DNA of 64,000 nucleotides from positions 682,001 through 746,000 of the forward strand of contig CANLEM010000001.1 in assembly GCA_947489685.1 (NCBI GenBank), read 5' to 3'. Position numbers and translations under genes: made by a program. The notes under the pieces were generated by a model. The model saw nothing but the letters and a program-made list of their open reading frames with translations, did not search any database and had not been told where the DNA came from. Source of the DNA: an uncultured Aquimarina sp. Its GTDB lineage: Bacteria > Bacteroidota > Bacteroidia > Flavobacteriales > Flavobacteriaceae. The number at the start of each line of letters is the position of its first letter. Position 1 is the stretch's first letter. Positions 23,485-34,599 of this stretch are shown in pieces.

Positions 23485-25809
23485 ATGAGTATCGAAAGTA
23501 AAAGAAGCGAGGCATTAGTGTATCACGCTAAGCCTACTCCAGGTAAAATCAAAGTAGTTCCAACCAAAAAATATGCTACCCAAAGGGATTTGTCATTAGC
23601 ATATTCTCCAGGCGTTGCCGAACCTTGTTTAGAAATAGAGAAAAATACTGCCGATGTATATAAATACACCGCTAAAGGAAATTTGGTAGCAGTAATTTCT
23701 AATGGTACAGCGGTTTTAGGACTCGGGGATATCGGTCCTGAAGCTTCTAAACCGGTGATGGAAGGAAAAGGGTTACTTTTTAAAATATTTGCTGATATCG
23801 ATGTGTTCGATATTGAAGTAGACACCAAAGATGTGGATGCCTTTATCGAAACGGTTAAAAATATCGCACCAACCTTTGGAGGAATCAATTTAGAAGATAT
23901 CAAAGCTCCTGAGGCTTTCGAAATCGAAAGACGATTAAAAGAAGAATTGGATATTCCTGTAATGCACGATGATCAACACGGTACGGCAATTATTTCTGCA
24001 GCAGCATTATTAAATGCTTTAGAAATTACAGGAAAGAAAATTGAAGAAGTAAAAATAGTGGTTAGTGGTGCCGGTGCAGCGGCAGTATCTTGTACACGAT
24101 TATATAAAGCTTTTGGAGCAAAAGCAGAGAATATTGTGATGACCGATAGTAAAGGTGTGATTCGAAAAGATCGCGATACCCTTACTCCAGAAAAATCCGA
24201 ATTTGCTACGGACAGAGATCTTAATGAGCTTGACGATGCTATGGTAAATGCAGACGTTTTTATTGGTTTGTCAATGGCAAATCTGGTCACTCCGGAGATG
24301 TTGTTATCAATGGCTAGTGATCCTATAGTCTTTGCAATGGCAAACCCAGATCCTGAAATAAAATATAACTTGGCAGTACAAACCAGAAAGGATGTGATTA
24401 TGGCAACGGGAAGGAGTGATCATCCTAATCAGGTAAATAATGTACTGGGGTTTCCTTTTATTTTTAGAGGAGCACTAGATGTAAGGGCAACAGCAATTAA
24501 TGAAGAAATGAAAATGGCTGCGGTAAAGGCTCTGGCAGAACTAGCCAAAGAACCCGTTCCAGAACAAGTGAATATTGCTTACGGAGAAACCCGACTTAAT
24601 TTCGGAAAAGATTATATCATCCCAAAACCCTTTGATCCTAGGTTAATTGCAAAAGTACCGCCGGCAGTTGCAAAAGCAGCCATGGAAAGTGGTGTCGCGA
24701 CAGAACCTATTACGGATTGGGATAAGTATGAAGATGAGTTGCTCGAAAGAATGGGTACCGATAATAAATTGGTACGATTATTATTAGATAGAGCAAAAAC
24801 AAATCCTAAACGTGTAGTTTTTGCAGAAGCAGACCATTTGGATGTTTTAAAAGCTGCCCAGACTGTAAAAGAAGAAGGCATTGCTTTCCCTATTTTGTTA
24901 GGGCGTAAGGATATTATATTAGAATTAATGCAAGAAATTGATTTTGATCCTTCGGGGATTGAAATTATTGATCCTAAGGCAGACGAAGAATGTGAAAGAA
25001 AAAATCATTATGCAAAAATGTATTGGGAAGCCAATAAGCGGAAAGGAATAACTCTGTATGACGCCCAACGCCTGTTAAGAGAGCGTAATTATTTTGCAGC
25101 AATGATGGTTGATAGGGGAGATGCAGATGCTTTACTTTCGGGATATTCTAGAAGTTATCCTACAGTGGTAAAACCAATGTTGGACCTTATCGGTTTGGCT
25201 AAAGGCGCAACTCGAATCGCAACAATGAATGTTATGATGACAGATAAAGGACCTTTATTTATTAGTGATACATCGATTAATATTGATCCGTCTTCTAAGG
25301 AATTGGCAAAGATTGCACAAATGACAGCCCGAACAGTAGAAATGTTTGGTGTTAAACCAATTGTAGCCATGGTTTCTTATGCCAATTTTGGTTCCTCTAA
25401 ACATCCAAGCGCAGAGAAAGTACAGGACGCGGTGGCATATTTGCATAGATATTATCCAAATCTAGTTGTTGACGGAGGGTTGCAAATGAATTTTGCACTA
25501 AATAGAAGAATGAGAAAAGATAAGTTTCCATTCTCAAAACTTAATGGAAAAAAAGTGAACACATTGGTATTTCCAAGTTTGGATGCCGCTAATAGTAATT
25601 ATAAACTTTTGAGCGAATTAAATAATGCAGAGTCTATTGGGCCTATAATGATGGGGATGAATAAACCAGTGCATATCCTTCAGCTAGGAGCTAGTGTTGA
25701 AGAAATGATAAATATGGCAGCTGTAGCGGTTATTGATGCGCAAGAGAAAGAAAAAAGAGAGCGCGATTTATCGTTGATTACTAAAGGAGTTTTGCAAGAT
25801 TTAAAGTAA
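23485..25809 (+). CDS. maeB: NADP-dependent malic enzyme with C-terminal phosphotransacetylase-like domain
   Basis: 774 residues, the size of the two-domain MaeB type. Residues 1-420 or so are the malic enzyme (YSPGVAEPCLEIE, HDDQHGTA, and the nucleotide fold VVSGAGAAAVSC). Residues 430-774 or so are a phosphate acetyltransferase-like domain (VFAEADHLDVLKAAQ, DALLSGYSRSYPT, LQLGASVEEMINMAAV), usually regulatory. The enzyme converts malate to pyruvate and CO2 with NADPH formation. A good promoter precedes it and an intrinsic terminator follows, so it is monocistronic. Confidence 0.97.
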   Translation: MSIESKRSEALVYHAKPTPGKIKVVPTKKYATQRDLSLAYSPGVAEPCLEIEKNTADVYKYTAKGNLVAVISNGTAVLGLGDIGPEASKPVMEGKGLLFKIFADIDVFDIEVDTKDVDAFIETVKNIAPTFGGINLEDIKAPEAFEIERRLKEELDIPVMHDDQHGTAIISAAALLNALEITGKKIEEVKIVVSGAGAAAVSCTRLYKAFGAKAENIVMTDSKGVIRKDRDTLTPEKSEFATDRDLNELDDAMVNADVFIGLSMANLVTPEMLLSMASDPIVFAMANPDPEIKYNLAVQTRKDVIMATGRSDHPNQVNNVLGFPFIFRGALDVRATAINEEMKMAAVKALAELAKEPVPEQVNIAYGETRLNFGKDYIIPKPFDPRLIAKVPPAVAKAAMESGVATEPITDWDKYEDELLERMGTDNKLVRLLLDRAKTNPKRVVFAEADHLDVLKAAQTVKEEGIAFPILLGRKDIILELMQEIDFDPSGIEIIDPKADEECERKNHYAKMYWEANKRKGITLYDAQRLLRERNYFAAMMVDRGDADALLSGYSRSYPTVVKPMLDLIGLAKGATRIATMNVMMTDKGPLFISDTSINIDPSSKELAKIAQMTARTVEMFGVKPIVAMVSYANFGSSKHPSAEKVQDAVAYLHRYYPNLVVDGGLQMNFALNRRMRKDKFPFSKLNGKKVNTLVFPSLDAANSNYKLLSELNNAESIGPIMMGMNKPVHILQLGASVEEMINMAAVAVIDAQEKEKRERDLSLITKGVLQDLK

Positions 25810-25837
25810 AATTTCATTAAAACATATCACAAAGTAG

Positions 25838-25876
25838 ATAAGCTTTAAAAGTCATTTTTTAAAGCTTATTTTTTTA
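25838..25876 (+). terminator. Intrinsic terminator of maeB
   Basis: A 13-bp perfect stem (25838-25850 with 25857-25869), a 6-base loop and a following T run, 28 bases after the maeB stop. Confidence 0.9.
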
Positions 25877-25901
25877 TCCTTTTTATATAGTATAATTTTA
25901 C

Positions 25902-25909
25902 TACATTTG
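25902..25909 (+). promoter_or_regulatory. -7 element for ruvA-sprA
   Basis: TACATTTG fits TAnnTTTG and would start transcription about 17 bases before the ruvA ATG. No convincing -33 TTTG is seen. Confidence 0.4.
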
Positions 25910-25932
25910 GTTGCTTAACATCAACTCAGCAC

Positions 25933-26514
25933 ATGATCACACATATCAAAGGGAGGCTTGTAGAGAAAAACCCTACTGATGTAGTTATTGATTGTAATGG
26001 AGTGGGGTATTTATTACATATTTCATTACATACTTTTTCATTACTTCCGGAAGGAGAAGTACTTCAACTATATACACATCTACAGGTCAAAGAAGATTCT
26101 CATACCTTATTTGGTTTTGCCGAAAAATCTGAAAGAGAAATTTTCAGACTTTTGATCTCTGTTTCTGGGATTGGAGCGAGTACAGCGAGAACAATGTTGT
26201 CATCTTTGCATCCGGATCAGATTAAAGAGGCAATCGCCTCTAATGATGTGGCTACAATTCAATCTATTAAAGGAATTGGTGCTAAAACAGCTCAACGAGT
26301 AATTATTGACTTAAAAGATAAGATACTTAAAGTATATAATATTGATGAAGTTTCAGTGTTGCAAAGCAATACTAATAAAGATGAAGCGTTATCAGCATTA
26401 GAAACCCTAGGATTTAATCGAAAGCATGCAGAAAAGGCTATAGACAAAGTTCTAAAAACTACCCCAAACGAAACAGTTGAAAATATTATTAAACAGGCAC
26501 TAAAAAATTTATAA
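25933..26514 (+). CDS. ruvA: Holliday junction-binding protein RuvA
   Basis: 193 residues with the three RuvA domains: the N-terminal OB fold (MITHIKGRLVEKNPTDVVIDCNG is split here into MITHIKGRL and VVIDCNGVGY), the tandem HhH domain with VSGIGASTARTML and IKGIGAKTAQRV, and the C-terminal RuvB-contacting domain (about 145-193). It binds four-way junctions and recruits RuvB, encoded 17 kb upstream in this window. sprA starts 5 bases after its stop, so they are probably cotranscribed. Confidence 0.97.
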   Translation: MITHIKGRLVEKNPTDVVIDCNGVGYLLHISLHTFSLLPEGEVLQLYTHLQVKEDSHTLFGFAEKSEREIFRLLISVSGIGASTARTMLSSLHPDQIKEAIASNDVATIQSIKGIGAKTAQRVIIDLKDKILKVYNIDEVSVLQSNTNKDEALSALETLGFNRKHAEKAIDKVLKTTPNETVENIIKQALKNL

Positions 26515-26519
26515 AAACA

Positions 26520-29500
26520 TTGAGTTCTTCGAATTATTTACGCTTTGATTTTTTTAGAATATTAGTATGTTTGATAACACTTTATAGTGGGGTGTTATAC
26601 GGTCAAGAAAACGAAACCGTTCGTGATTCTACAAGTACTACTTTTTCTCTAGGTGAAATCTCCTTGCCAGATCCCAATAGTATCATTACCAAATACGAGT
26701 ATGATCCCATTACAAATCGATATATATATCGAGAAATGTTGGGTGATTTTAATGTAAGATACCCTTTGTTTTTAACTCCTGAAGAGTTCGAAGCACTTGT
26801 TGCCGAAGAGCAACGTAGAGCTTATTTCAAGGAAAAAATAGAAGCTTTCAGTGGTAAAAAAGATGGAAGCGAAGAAAAACGAAAGAATCTACTTCCGATT
26901 TTTTATGTGAATTCTAGTTTTTTCGAATCCGTTTTTGGAGGCAATGAAATAGAAATTATCCCGCAAGGATCTGTAGAAATGGATTTGGGACTGTTATATA
27001 CCAAACAAGATAATCCTGCCTTCTCACCACGTAATCGTAGCAATTTTACTTTTGATTTTGATCAACGAATTAGTTTGAGTTTAATAGGTAAGATAGGAAC
27101 AAGGTTACAAATAACAGCCAATTACGATACCGAATCGACGTTTGATTTTCAGAATCAATTAAAATTAGAATATACTCCTACAGAGGATGATATTATACAA
27201 AGTATAGAAGTCGGTAATGTGAGTATGCCCTTAAATAGTTCTTTGATCCAAGGGGCACAAAGTCTTTTTGGGGTTAAAATGGGCCTTCAATTTGGTCGTA
27301 CTACTATTACAGGTGTGTTTTCTGAACAAAGATCCGAAACACGATCGGTAAATGTTCAAGGAGGAGGTACCGTAGAGGATTTTGAACTTTTTGCATTGGA
27401 TTACGACGAAAACAGGCATTTCTTCCTTTCGCATTATTTTAGAGATAACTATGATAATGCATTGGCAAGTTATCCTTTTATCAATAATAATATCCAGATC
27501 ACCAGGATAGAAGTTTGGATTACCAATCGTGCAACAAGTGCGCAAACACTTACCAATGCACGTAACATAGTTGCGCTTCAGGATTTGGGAGAGGCTCCCG
27601 ATCCAGGAAATTTTACAATTCCGGCTACCTTATTTAATACAGGGCCAGGGGCATTTCCGGACAATGAAAATAATGACCTTAATCCTTTTGCTATAGGTCC
27701 AGGAGGTCCTATTACAGATGCGGTTAGGCAGATTCCTACTGTGCAACAAGGATTTATTGGTCCGATTTCTGGATTTAATGAAGGATTTGATTATGCTATT
27801 CTAGAAAATTCTAGAAAATTAAATACTACAGAATATGCATTAAATACTCAGTTGGGATATATTTCTTTAAATCAACGCCTCAATAATGATGAGGTTTTGG
27901 CTGTTGCTTATCAATATACGGTGGGCGGCCAGGTGTTTCAGGTGGGAGAATTTGCTAATGATGGGGTTGATGCGACTATAGGAGATAATACAGGAGCTAC
28001 TGTTGATGTTGGCTCTAGTCAAAGTTTGGTGGTTAAGATGTTAAAAAGTCCAATCACTAATGTAAATCTTCCTATTTGGGATTTAATGATGAAAAACATC
28101 TATAGCACGGGTGCATTTAGGCTTGAACAAAATGATTTTAGATTAAATATATTATATACTAATCCTTCTCCTTTAAACTATATTACTGCAGCCGAAGGAT
28201 CTACGGTACCACTGCCAGATGATGTAGAGCAAACAACGCTTTTAAAAGTATTTAATTTAGATCGACTTAATCCAAATAATGACCCCGTATCAGGGGGAGA
28301 TGGTTTCTTTGATTATGTTCCTGGAGTAACTGTAGATACCGAAAACGGCCGTATTATATTTACAACTATCGAACCTTTTGGAGAGCATTTATTTAACCGA
28401 TTGGATAATGGTCCTGCGGGTTCTGTTTATACCAATCCAGATTCGTATAATCCAAATCAAGCCGAGTACGTTTTTAGAGATCTCTATACACAAACAAAAG
28501 TTGTTGCCGAGCAGCAATCTGCCGATAGGAATTATTTTCAACTTAAAGGGCGATATAAATCATCAGGGCAAGATGGTATTCCTTTAGGGGCTTTTAATGT
28601 TCCGCAAGGATCAGTAACAGTTACCGCAGGAGGAAGAGTGTTGCAAGAAGGTGTAGATTACTCTGTTAATTATCAATTAGGAAGGGTGAACATTTTGGAT
28701 GAAGCCTTACTAGCTTCAAATACACCGATCCAGGTTTCTACAGAGAATAACGCGGTTTTTGGCCAACAAACAAAACGATTTACAGGTCTTAATATAGAAC
28801 ATAAGTTTAGCGATGATTTTATTATTGGCGGTACTTATTTAAACCTTAATGAAAGACCAATTACCCAAAAATCCAGTTATGATTTCGAACCTATTAATAA
28901 TACTATTTTAGGTCTTAATCTAAGTTATTCGACAGAGGTTCCTTTCTTGACTCGAATGGTAAATAAATTGCCAAACATCGATACAGATGTACCATCTAAT
29001 GTTTCGGTTAGAGCTGAAGGTGCTTACTTGGTTGCTGGTGCGCCTAGGGGAGCAGAATTTGATGGTAAGGTAACGACGTATATTGATGATTTTGAAGGCG
29101 CGCAGACCAGAATAGATGTTGGGTCTCCTTTATCATGGGAGCTTTCTAGTGTGCCAATCGGTTTTGGTGATCCAGTCAATCCTAATAGTGGTATCGTGGT
29201 TGATGGTATTCAATCGGGTTATCAAAGAGCAAAATTATCATGGTATTCTATTGATCCAATTTTTTACAGTAATAATAGACCTAGCGGTATTACAGATGAA
29301 GACTTGGCTTCTAACGCCACAAGAAGGGTGTTTATAGACGAAATATTTCCTAATACAGATATAGCACAAGGACAATCCTTGGCACTATTTACGTTAGACT
29401 TAAATTATGATCCAAACACAAGAGGACAATACAATTTTAACCCTGCCTATGCGCCGGGAAGCGGATTGCCATTACCCGATCCAAGCAATAACTTTGCGGG

Positions 29501-32500
29501 TATCACAAGACAATTAACTTCGACTAATTTTGAGCAATCTAATGTAGAATTTATTGAATTTTGGTTGATGGATCCGTTTTTTGAAGGAAACGGTAATCAA
29601 GATCCTTTGACTCAGGCAAATAGTGGAACCATAGTATTTAACTTAGGTAATATTAGTGAAGATGTATTAAAAGACGGTAGGAAACAATATGAAAATGGGT
29701 TACCTGCGCAGGGAACAGATGGCAATACTACCGAAAGTGATTATGCACGAGTTCCTGTAAATCAATCATTAATTTATGCATTTGATACCGAAGGGCAGGC
29801 AAGAACAGATCAGGATGCCGGGTTTGATGGGCTAAGCGATGCAGATGAAAAGGCGAAACCAGAATTTGCGGATTTTCAATCCCTTGATGACCCCTCTGGA
29901 GATAACTATAGGTATTTTCTTCAAGGAAGCGGAGGGATATTAGAAAGATATAAAGATTACAACGGTACGCAAGGAAATTCACCTACTGAAGTGACCAATG
30001 ATGATCGTGGAAACACAACTTTTCCTACTGCTGAGGATGTAAATAGAGATAATACGATGAATACCATCAATAGTTATTTTCAATATGAAATTCCAATTTT
30101 TGAAGGAATGGCGCAAGGAAATGACGGTGGTACAGGTTACATATCCGATGTAGCTCCGATACAAGAGGTTGAGGTAGAAGGAAGACTTATCCAGACCAGA
30201 TGGGTGAGATTTAAAGTGCCGATTTATGAACCTACAAGTGAGTTTAATGTTAGCGATTTTAGATCCATTCGCTTTATGCGAATGTTCTTAACAGATTTTG
30301 ATCAACCCGTTTTATTACGATTCGGAAATTTGGATTTGGTAAGAGGAGATTACAGGCGATATATAGTAGAAGGGAATCAGACTAACGATCCAACTAGTGG
30401 TTTAAATGCTTTTGGCGATTCTGAAGTAATTGTAACTTCGGTGAGTGAAGAAGAGACGCCAAATTACGTAACCCCGCCAGGAGTTGTAAGAGAACAATTA
30501 AATAATAACAACAATATTATTAGAGAAGATGAAAGATCGTTGGCATTAACTGTGAACAATCTTCGTTCTGGTGATGCAAGAGGGGTGTATAAGAATTTTA
30601 ATGTTGATATGAGGCAATATGAGAACCTTGAAATGTTCTTGCATGCCGAGCCTGTGCTTAATCAATTAGAAGTCCAGGACGGAGACCTCACTGCCTTTAT
30701 CAGAATGGGTAATGATTTTACAAATAATTTCTATCAAATTGAATTGCCTCTTACAGTTTCTGCGTTGAGTGATGTGACACAAGATGCAGTATGGCCAGAG
30801 GCGAATAGATTAAATCTACCGCTAGAATTTCTTCAACAAATTAAATCCAATGTTTTAGGTGATGATGCACTAAGTGCCGGAGATCTTAATTTTTTCCAAG
30901 GACCAAATGATCTTAGAGTTGGGATTAAGGGTAATCCAAATTTTGGGGATATACGAGTGATGATGGTAGGGGTTAAAAATGATAGTGGTACCGATCAGAC
31001 CGGTACAGTTTGGTTTAATGAAATGCGTCTCACCGATCTTAAAAACCGCGGGGGTTGGGCAGCAGTGGCCAATATGGATGCTAATATTGCGGATTTTGCA
31101 AATGTAAGCGCGTCGGGAAGAATTAGTACTATTGGATTTGGAGGTATAGAGCAAGGACCGAACGAAAGAAGTCGAGAGGATCTCAGGCAATATGATTTGA
31201 CCACCAATGTTAATATTGGGCAATTACTACCAAAAAAATGGGGTGTTCAGATTCCGTTTAATTATAGTAGAGGTGAAGAGCTAATTACACCACAATTTGA
31301 TCCAGAATTTCAAGATATCGAACTTCAAGACAGGTTGGATAATATAACCGATCCAGCCGAAAAAGAAAGAGTAGAAAGGCAATCTACAGATTATACTAAA
31401 AGGCAAAGTTTTAATCTAATAGGCTTGCGTAAAGAACGAACGGGAGAGGGTAAACCAATGCCTTATGATGTAGAGAATTTTACATTTTCTGGAACCTATA
31501 ATCAAACAGATCACCGTGATTTTGAGATAGAAAAATCTTTGGATCAAAATGTGAGATTAGGGGGGACCTATGATTTTAACTTTCAGACAAAAGAAATTGA
31601 GCCATTCAAAAAAATCAAGTTCTTAGGAAAAAGTAAGTATTTCGACTTGATTAAAGATTTTAATTTCAATTTACTCCCTACGAGTATTTCGGTAAATTCG
31701 AATATTAACAGACAATACAATGAACAGGTTTTTAGAGATATTACTTTAGGACCAGATGATATTAGATTGCCAGCTTTGTTTCAACGAAATTTTCTTTTTG
31801 ATTGGCAATTTGGGATTAATTATAACCTCACAAAATCACTAAACTTTAGCTTTACTTCGGCAAATAACCGTATTGTTAAAAACTTTATTGATGAAAATAA
31901 TGTAGTAGACAATTCGATAGATATCTGGAGTGGATTTTTTGATATAGGTGACCCTAATACACATAGTCAACAGTTGCAGGTAAACTATGAGGTTCCTTTT
32001 AGTAAGATTCCATTATTTAAGTTTATGAGAGCTACATATACCTATAATGCAGATTTCCAGTGGGTAAAAGGGAGTGAAGCTTTAAAAACATTAGAGGGGA
32101 TACCTGATTTGGGAAATACTGTGCAAAATGCCAATGTGCATACGGTTAATGGTTCTCTCGATATGAATACCTTGTATAAATATGTTGGTTTAACCAAAAT
32201 TAAAGCCGGTAGAAGAAATGGTAAGCCTAAAAAAGGAGCAAAAGAAAAAGAAGGGCCAAAACTAGAGTCCAAAGAAGGAGCAAAAGCACAGGCCAAAAGT
32301 AAAAGACCAAAAAGTAAATTAACTGTAGGAGATAAGGCGTACAATACTTTAATAGGACTGGTTACAGCTATAAAAAAGGTGAATGTCAACTATCAACAGG
32401 ATAATGGGATTTTATTGCCTGGGTATATAAGAGAGCCCGGATTTGTGGGTACTTTAAAACCTACTGTAGGGTTTACTTTTGGAAGCCAGGCAGAAATTAG

Positions 32501-33701
32501 AGATATCGCTGCGCGTAATGGATGGTTGACGTTATATCAGGATTTTAATCAACAATACCAGGAGGTTGAGGGCAGACAGCTTAATATTCAGGCTTCATTG
32601 GGTTTACTTAAAGATCTTAAAGTAGATATAAGTGCGAATAGAAACTATTCTGAAACTTTTACCGAAAATTATAGAGTAAATAGTGATTTGGAGTATGAAT
32701 CCTTAACCCCTAATGTCTTTGGTAACTTTACCATTTCTACCTTATTAATTAATACTGCGTTTAAGAAAAGTGATGAGTTTACCTCTGCAGCATTTGATGA
32801 TTTTAGAGAAAACAGGCAAGTAATAGCAGATCGTTTGGCGACAGAGTTTTATGGTACTCCTTCATTTCCAAGAAGTACTGAGCAAGAACCTAATGGTTAT
32901 CGTTATCCGGTAGGATTCGGAAAAACAAATCAAGCTGTATTATTGCCAGCATTTTTATCTGCATATTCTGGCTCTAATCCGGATAAAGTGCAAAAAGGAG
33001 CTTTTAGAGATGTACCATTGCCTAACTGGGATGTAAAGTATACTGGTTTAATGAATTTAAAATGGTTTAAAAAACGTTTTAAACGATTCTCGGTTGCTCA
33101 TGGATATCGCGCTAATTATACGATCAATCAATTTAGAACCAATCTTGAGTTTGAACAAAACAATCCATCTCTAGTAGATCAGGCAGGTAATTTTAGAAAT
33201 CCAGAGTTATATTCTAACGTTAACCTTACAGAGCAATTTAGTCCATTAATGAGATTGGATATGGAAATGAAAAACTCGATTAAAATTTTGGCCGAGTGGA
33301 AAAAAGATAGAGCGTTATCGTTGAGCTTCGATAATAACCTGCTTACCGAAATACAGGGTAACGAGTATATTATTGGATTGGGATATAGGTTGCAAGACCT
33401 TACTTTTGCAACAAGAATTGCAGGAAGAAAGCAGGTGATCAAAAGTGATCTTAATCTTAGGGCAGATATATCATTACGCCAAAACGAGACGTTGATTCGT
33501 TATCTGGATTTGGATAATACGCAAATAACAGCTGGACAGGATATCTATGGGTTAAAACTTACTGCGGATTATGCTTTAAGTAAAAACCTTACGGCCTTAT
33601 TCTTTTATGACCATACGTTCTCTGAGTATTCTATTTCTACGGCATTTCCGCAGACCACGATTAGAGGAGGATTTACTTTAAGATATAATTTCGGAAATTA
33701 A
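26520..33701 (+). CDS. sprA: SprA (Sov), T9SS outer-membrane translocon (TTG start)
   Basis: 2393 residues, the giant outer-membrane beta-barrel that forms the type IX secretion pore. It has the family's size and typical segments (IEIIPQGSVEMDLGLLYTKQ, VTTYIDDFEGAQTRID, VWFNEMRLTD) and ends in a barrel strand with a C-terminal aromatic-rich stretch (GGFTLRYNFGN). A signal sequence of about 29 residues is encoded only if translation starts at TTG 26520, since the next in-frame Met is about 70 residues later. The gene lies 5 bases after ruvA, an arrangement I recall from other flavobacteria. A Lys-rich insert (about 1900-1930) is unusual-looking. Confidence 0.97.
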   Translation: MSSSNYLRFDFFRILVCLITLYSGVLYGQENETVRDSTSTTFSLGEISLPDPNSIITKYEYDPITNRYIYREMLGDFNVRYPLFLTPEEFEALVAEEQRRAYFKEKIEAFSGKKDGSEEKRKNLLPIFYVNSSFFESVFGGNEIEIIPQGSVEMDLGLLYTKQDNPAFSPRNRSNFTFDFDQRISLSLIGKIGTRLQITANYDTESTFDFQNQLKLEYTPTEDDIIQSIEVGNVSMPLNSSLIQGAQSLFGVKMGLQFGRTTITGVFSEQRSETRSVNVQGGGTVEDFELFALDYDENRHFFLSHYFRDNYDNALASYPFINNNIQITRIEVWITNRATSAQTLTNARNIVALQDLGEAPDPGNFTIPATLFNTGPGAFPDNENNDLNPFAIGPGGPITDAVRQIPTVQQGFIGPISGFNEGFDYAILENSRKLNTTEYALNTQLGYISLNQRLNNDEVLAVAYQYTVGGQVFQVGEFANDGVDATIGDNTGATVDVGSSQSLVVKMLKSPITNVNLPIWDLMMKNIYSTGAFRLEQNDFRLNILYTNPSPLNYITAAEGSTVPLPDDVEQTTLLKVFNLDRLNPNNDPVSGGDGFFDYVPGVTVDTENGRIIFTTIEPFGEHLFNRLDNGPAGSVYTNPDSYNPNQAEYVFRDLYTQTKVVAEQQSADRNYFQLKGRYKSSGQDGIPLGAFNVPQGSVTVTAGGRVLQEGVDYSVNYQLGRVNILDEALLASNTPIQVSTENNAVFGQQTKRFTGLNIEHKFSDDFIIGGTYLNLNERPITQKSSYDFEPINNTILGLNLSYSTEVPFLTRMVNKLPNIDTDVPSNVSVRAEGAYLVAGAPRGAEFDGKVTTYIDDFEGAQTRIDVGSPLSWELSSVPIGFGDPVNPNSGIVVDGIQSGYQRAKLSWYSIDPIFYSNNRPSGITDEDLASNATRRVFIDEIFPNTDIAQGQSLALFTLDLNYDPNTRGQYNFNPAYAPGSGLPLPDPSNNFAGITRQLTSTNFEQSNVEFIEFWLMDPFFEGNGNQDPLTQANSGTIVFNLGNISEDVLKDGRKQYENGLPAQGTDGNTTESDYARVPVNQSLIYAFDTEGQARTDQDAGFDGLSDADEKAKPEFADFQSLDDPSGDNYRYFLQGSGGILERYKDYNGTQGNSPTEVTNDDRGNTTFPTAEDVNRDNTMNTINSYFQYEIPIFEGMAQGNDGGTGYISDVAPIQEVEVEGRLIQTRWVRFKVPIYEPTSEFNVSDFRSIRFMRMFLTDFDQPVLLRFGNLDLVRGDYRRYIVEGNQTNDPTSGLNAFGDSEVIVTSVSEEETPNYVTPPGVVREQLNNNNNIIREDERSLALTVNNLRSGDARGVYKNFNVDMRQYENLEMFLHAEPVLNQLEVQDGDLTAFIRMGNDFTNNFYQIELPLTVSALSDVTQDAVWPEANRLNLPLEFLQQIKSNVLGDDALSAGDLNFFQGPNDLRVGIKGNPNFGDIRVMMVGVKNDSGTDQTGTVWFNEMRLTDLKNRGGWAAVANMDANIADFANVSASGRISTIGFGGIEQGPNERSREDLRQYDLTTNVNIGQLLPKKWGVQIPFNYSRGEELITPQFDPEFQDIELQDRLDNITDPAEKERVERQSTDYTKRQSFNLIGLRKERTGEGKPMPYDVENFTFSGTYNQTDHRDFEIEKSLDQNVRLGGTYDFNFQTKEIEPFKKIKFLGKSKYFDLIKDFNFNLLPTSISVNSNINRQYNEQVFRDITLGPDDIRLPALFQRNFLFDWQFGINYNLTKSLNFSFTSANNRIVKNFIDENNVVDNSIDIWSGFFDIGDPNTHSQQLQVNYEVPFSKIPLFKFMRATYTYNADFQWVKGSEALKTLEGIPDLGNTVQNANVHTVNGSLDMNTLYKYVGLTKIKAGRRNGKPKKGAKEKEGPKLESKEGAKAQAKSKRPKSKLTVGDKAYNTLIGLVTAIKKVNVNYQQDNGILLPGYIREPGFVGTLKPTVGFTFGSQAEIRDIAARNGWLTLYQDFNQQYQEVEGRQLNIQASLGLLKDLKVDISANRNYSETFTENYRVNSDLEYESLTPNVFGNFTISTLLINTAFKKSDEFTSAAFDDFRENRQVIADRLATEFYGTPSFPRSTEQEPNGYRYPVGFGKTNQAVLLPAFLSAYSGSNPDKVQKGAFRDVPLPNWDVKYTGLMNLKWFKKRFKRFSVAHGYRANYTINQFRTNLEFEQNNPSLVDQAGNFRNPELYSNVNLTEQFSPLMRLDMEMKNSIKILAEWKKDRALSLSFDNNLLTEIQGNEYIIGLGYRLQDLTFATRIAGRKQVIKSDLNLRADISLRQNETLIRYLDLDNTQITAGQDIYGLKLTADYALSKNLTALFFYDHTFSEYSISTAFPQTTIRGGFTLRYNFGN

Positions 33702-33836
33702 GTTTTTACGATTTTATAATCAAGAAGGTTATTGACAATTGTTTTTTAATAATTTTTTGGTGTGGTTTTCTTAGAATTTAATAAAATAGAATTATTTTCG
33801 TCGGAAATAATAAAAAACTCATAATACTTTTTTCAA

Positions 33837-34217
33837 ATGAATATTCCTTCAGAATTAAAATATACCAAAGATCACGAGTGGGTTAAAATTGACGGTGATA
33901 TTGCTACAGTAGGCATTACAGATTTCGCACAAGGCGAATTAGGAGATATCGTTTATGTAGAAGTAGAGACCTTGGACGAAGAACTTGATCGAGAAGAAGT
34001 TTTTGGTACTGTTGAAGCTGTAAAGACAGTTTCGGATTTGTTTTTACCGCTATCAGGAGAAATAGTTGAATTTAACGAGGCGCTAGAAAGCGATCCAGAA
34101 TTGGTGAACAATGATCCTTATGGAGCAGGGTGGATGGTAAAAATCAAAATGTCCGACACTTCTCAAATCGATGACTTATTATCTGCAGATGGGTATAAAG
34201 AAGTTATTGGCGCATAA
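33837..34217 (+). CDS. gcvH: Glycine cleavage system H protein
   Basis: 126 residues, normal length. The lipoyl-lysine is Lys63 in [12 protein letters not shown], and KYTKDHEWV opens the protein as in the family. The lipoylated arm carries the aminomethyl group between the P and T proteins of glycine cleavage. No other gcv genes are near. The downstream vanZ-like gene overlaps its 3' end. Confidence 0.98.
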   Translation: MNIPSELKYTKDHEWVKIDGDIATVGITDFAQGELGDIVYVEVETLDEELDREEVFGTVEAVKTVSDLFLPLSGEIVEFNEALESDPELVNNDPYGAGWMVKIKMSDTSQIDDLLSADGYKEVIGA

Positions 34218-34599
34218 ATACCTGTTAGGATCTGTAGTTTTATATACTTTCTTAATAACCTGGGCATCTCTGGCCAAATTTGTTGTGCCGATTGATGTAG
34301 AAGTAAAAGGAAGTGATAAAATAGGTCACCTGATCGCTTATTTTATTTTTACCATAGTCTGGTTTTTATTTTTCTTTTTTTCAGAGAGAAGAAATGAAAA
34401 TTTTAAACAAAGTCTAACCAAAGCTTCGCTAATATGTTTCTTTTATGGTGGGCTTATGGAATTATTACAGACATTACTAACAAATTATCGAAATTCTGAT
34501 TGGTATGATGTGCTGGCAAATACAAGCGGTATAATTATTGCGGTAATTTTATTGAAAGTGTTTGAAAATAAATTGATTAAATTTAATAAGCAGCAGTAA
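34189..34599 (+). CDS. VanZ-like membrane protein
   Basis: 136 residues from ATG 34189, with four hydrophobic helices and the VanZ-type features [13 protein letters not shown] and a second half with [14 protein letters not shown] and [12 protein letters not shown]. The family is named after a teicoplanin-resistance protein, but most members have unknown function. The start overlaps gcvH by 29 bases; a TTG at 34207 or an ATG at 34171 are alternatives. The overlap suggests translational coupling with gcvH. Confidence 0.85.
   Translation: MGIKKLLAHKYLLGSVVLYTFLITWASLAKFVVPIDVEVKGSDKIGHLIAYFIFTIVWFLFFFFSERRNENFKQSLTKASLICFFYGGLMELLQTLLTNYRNSDWYDVLANTSGIIIAVILLKVFENKLIKFNKQQ

Noticed and set aside
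23523-25446. Several long minus-strand open frames antisense to maeB
   Set aside because: They mirror the codon structure of maeB, have no start context and no recognisable domains.
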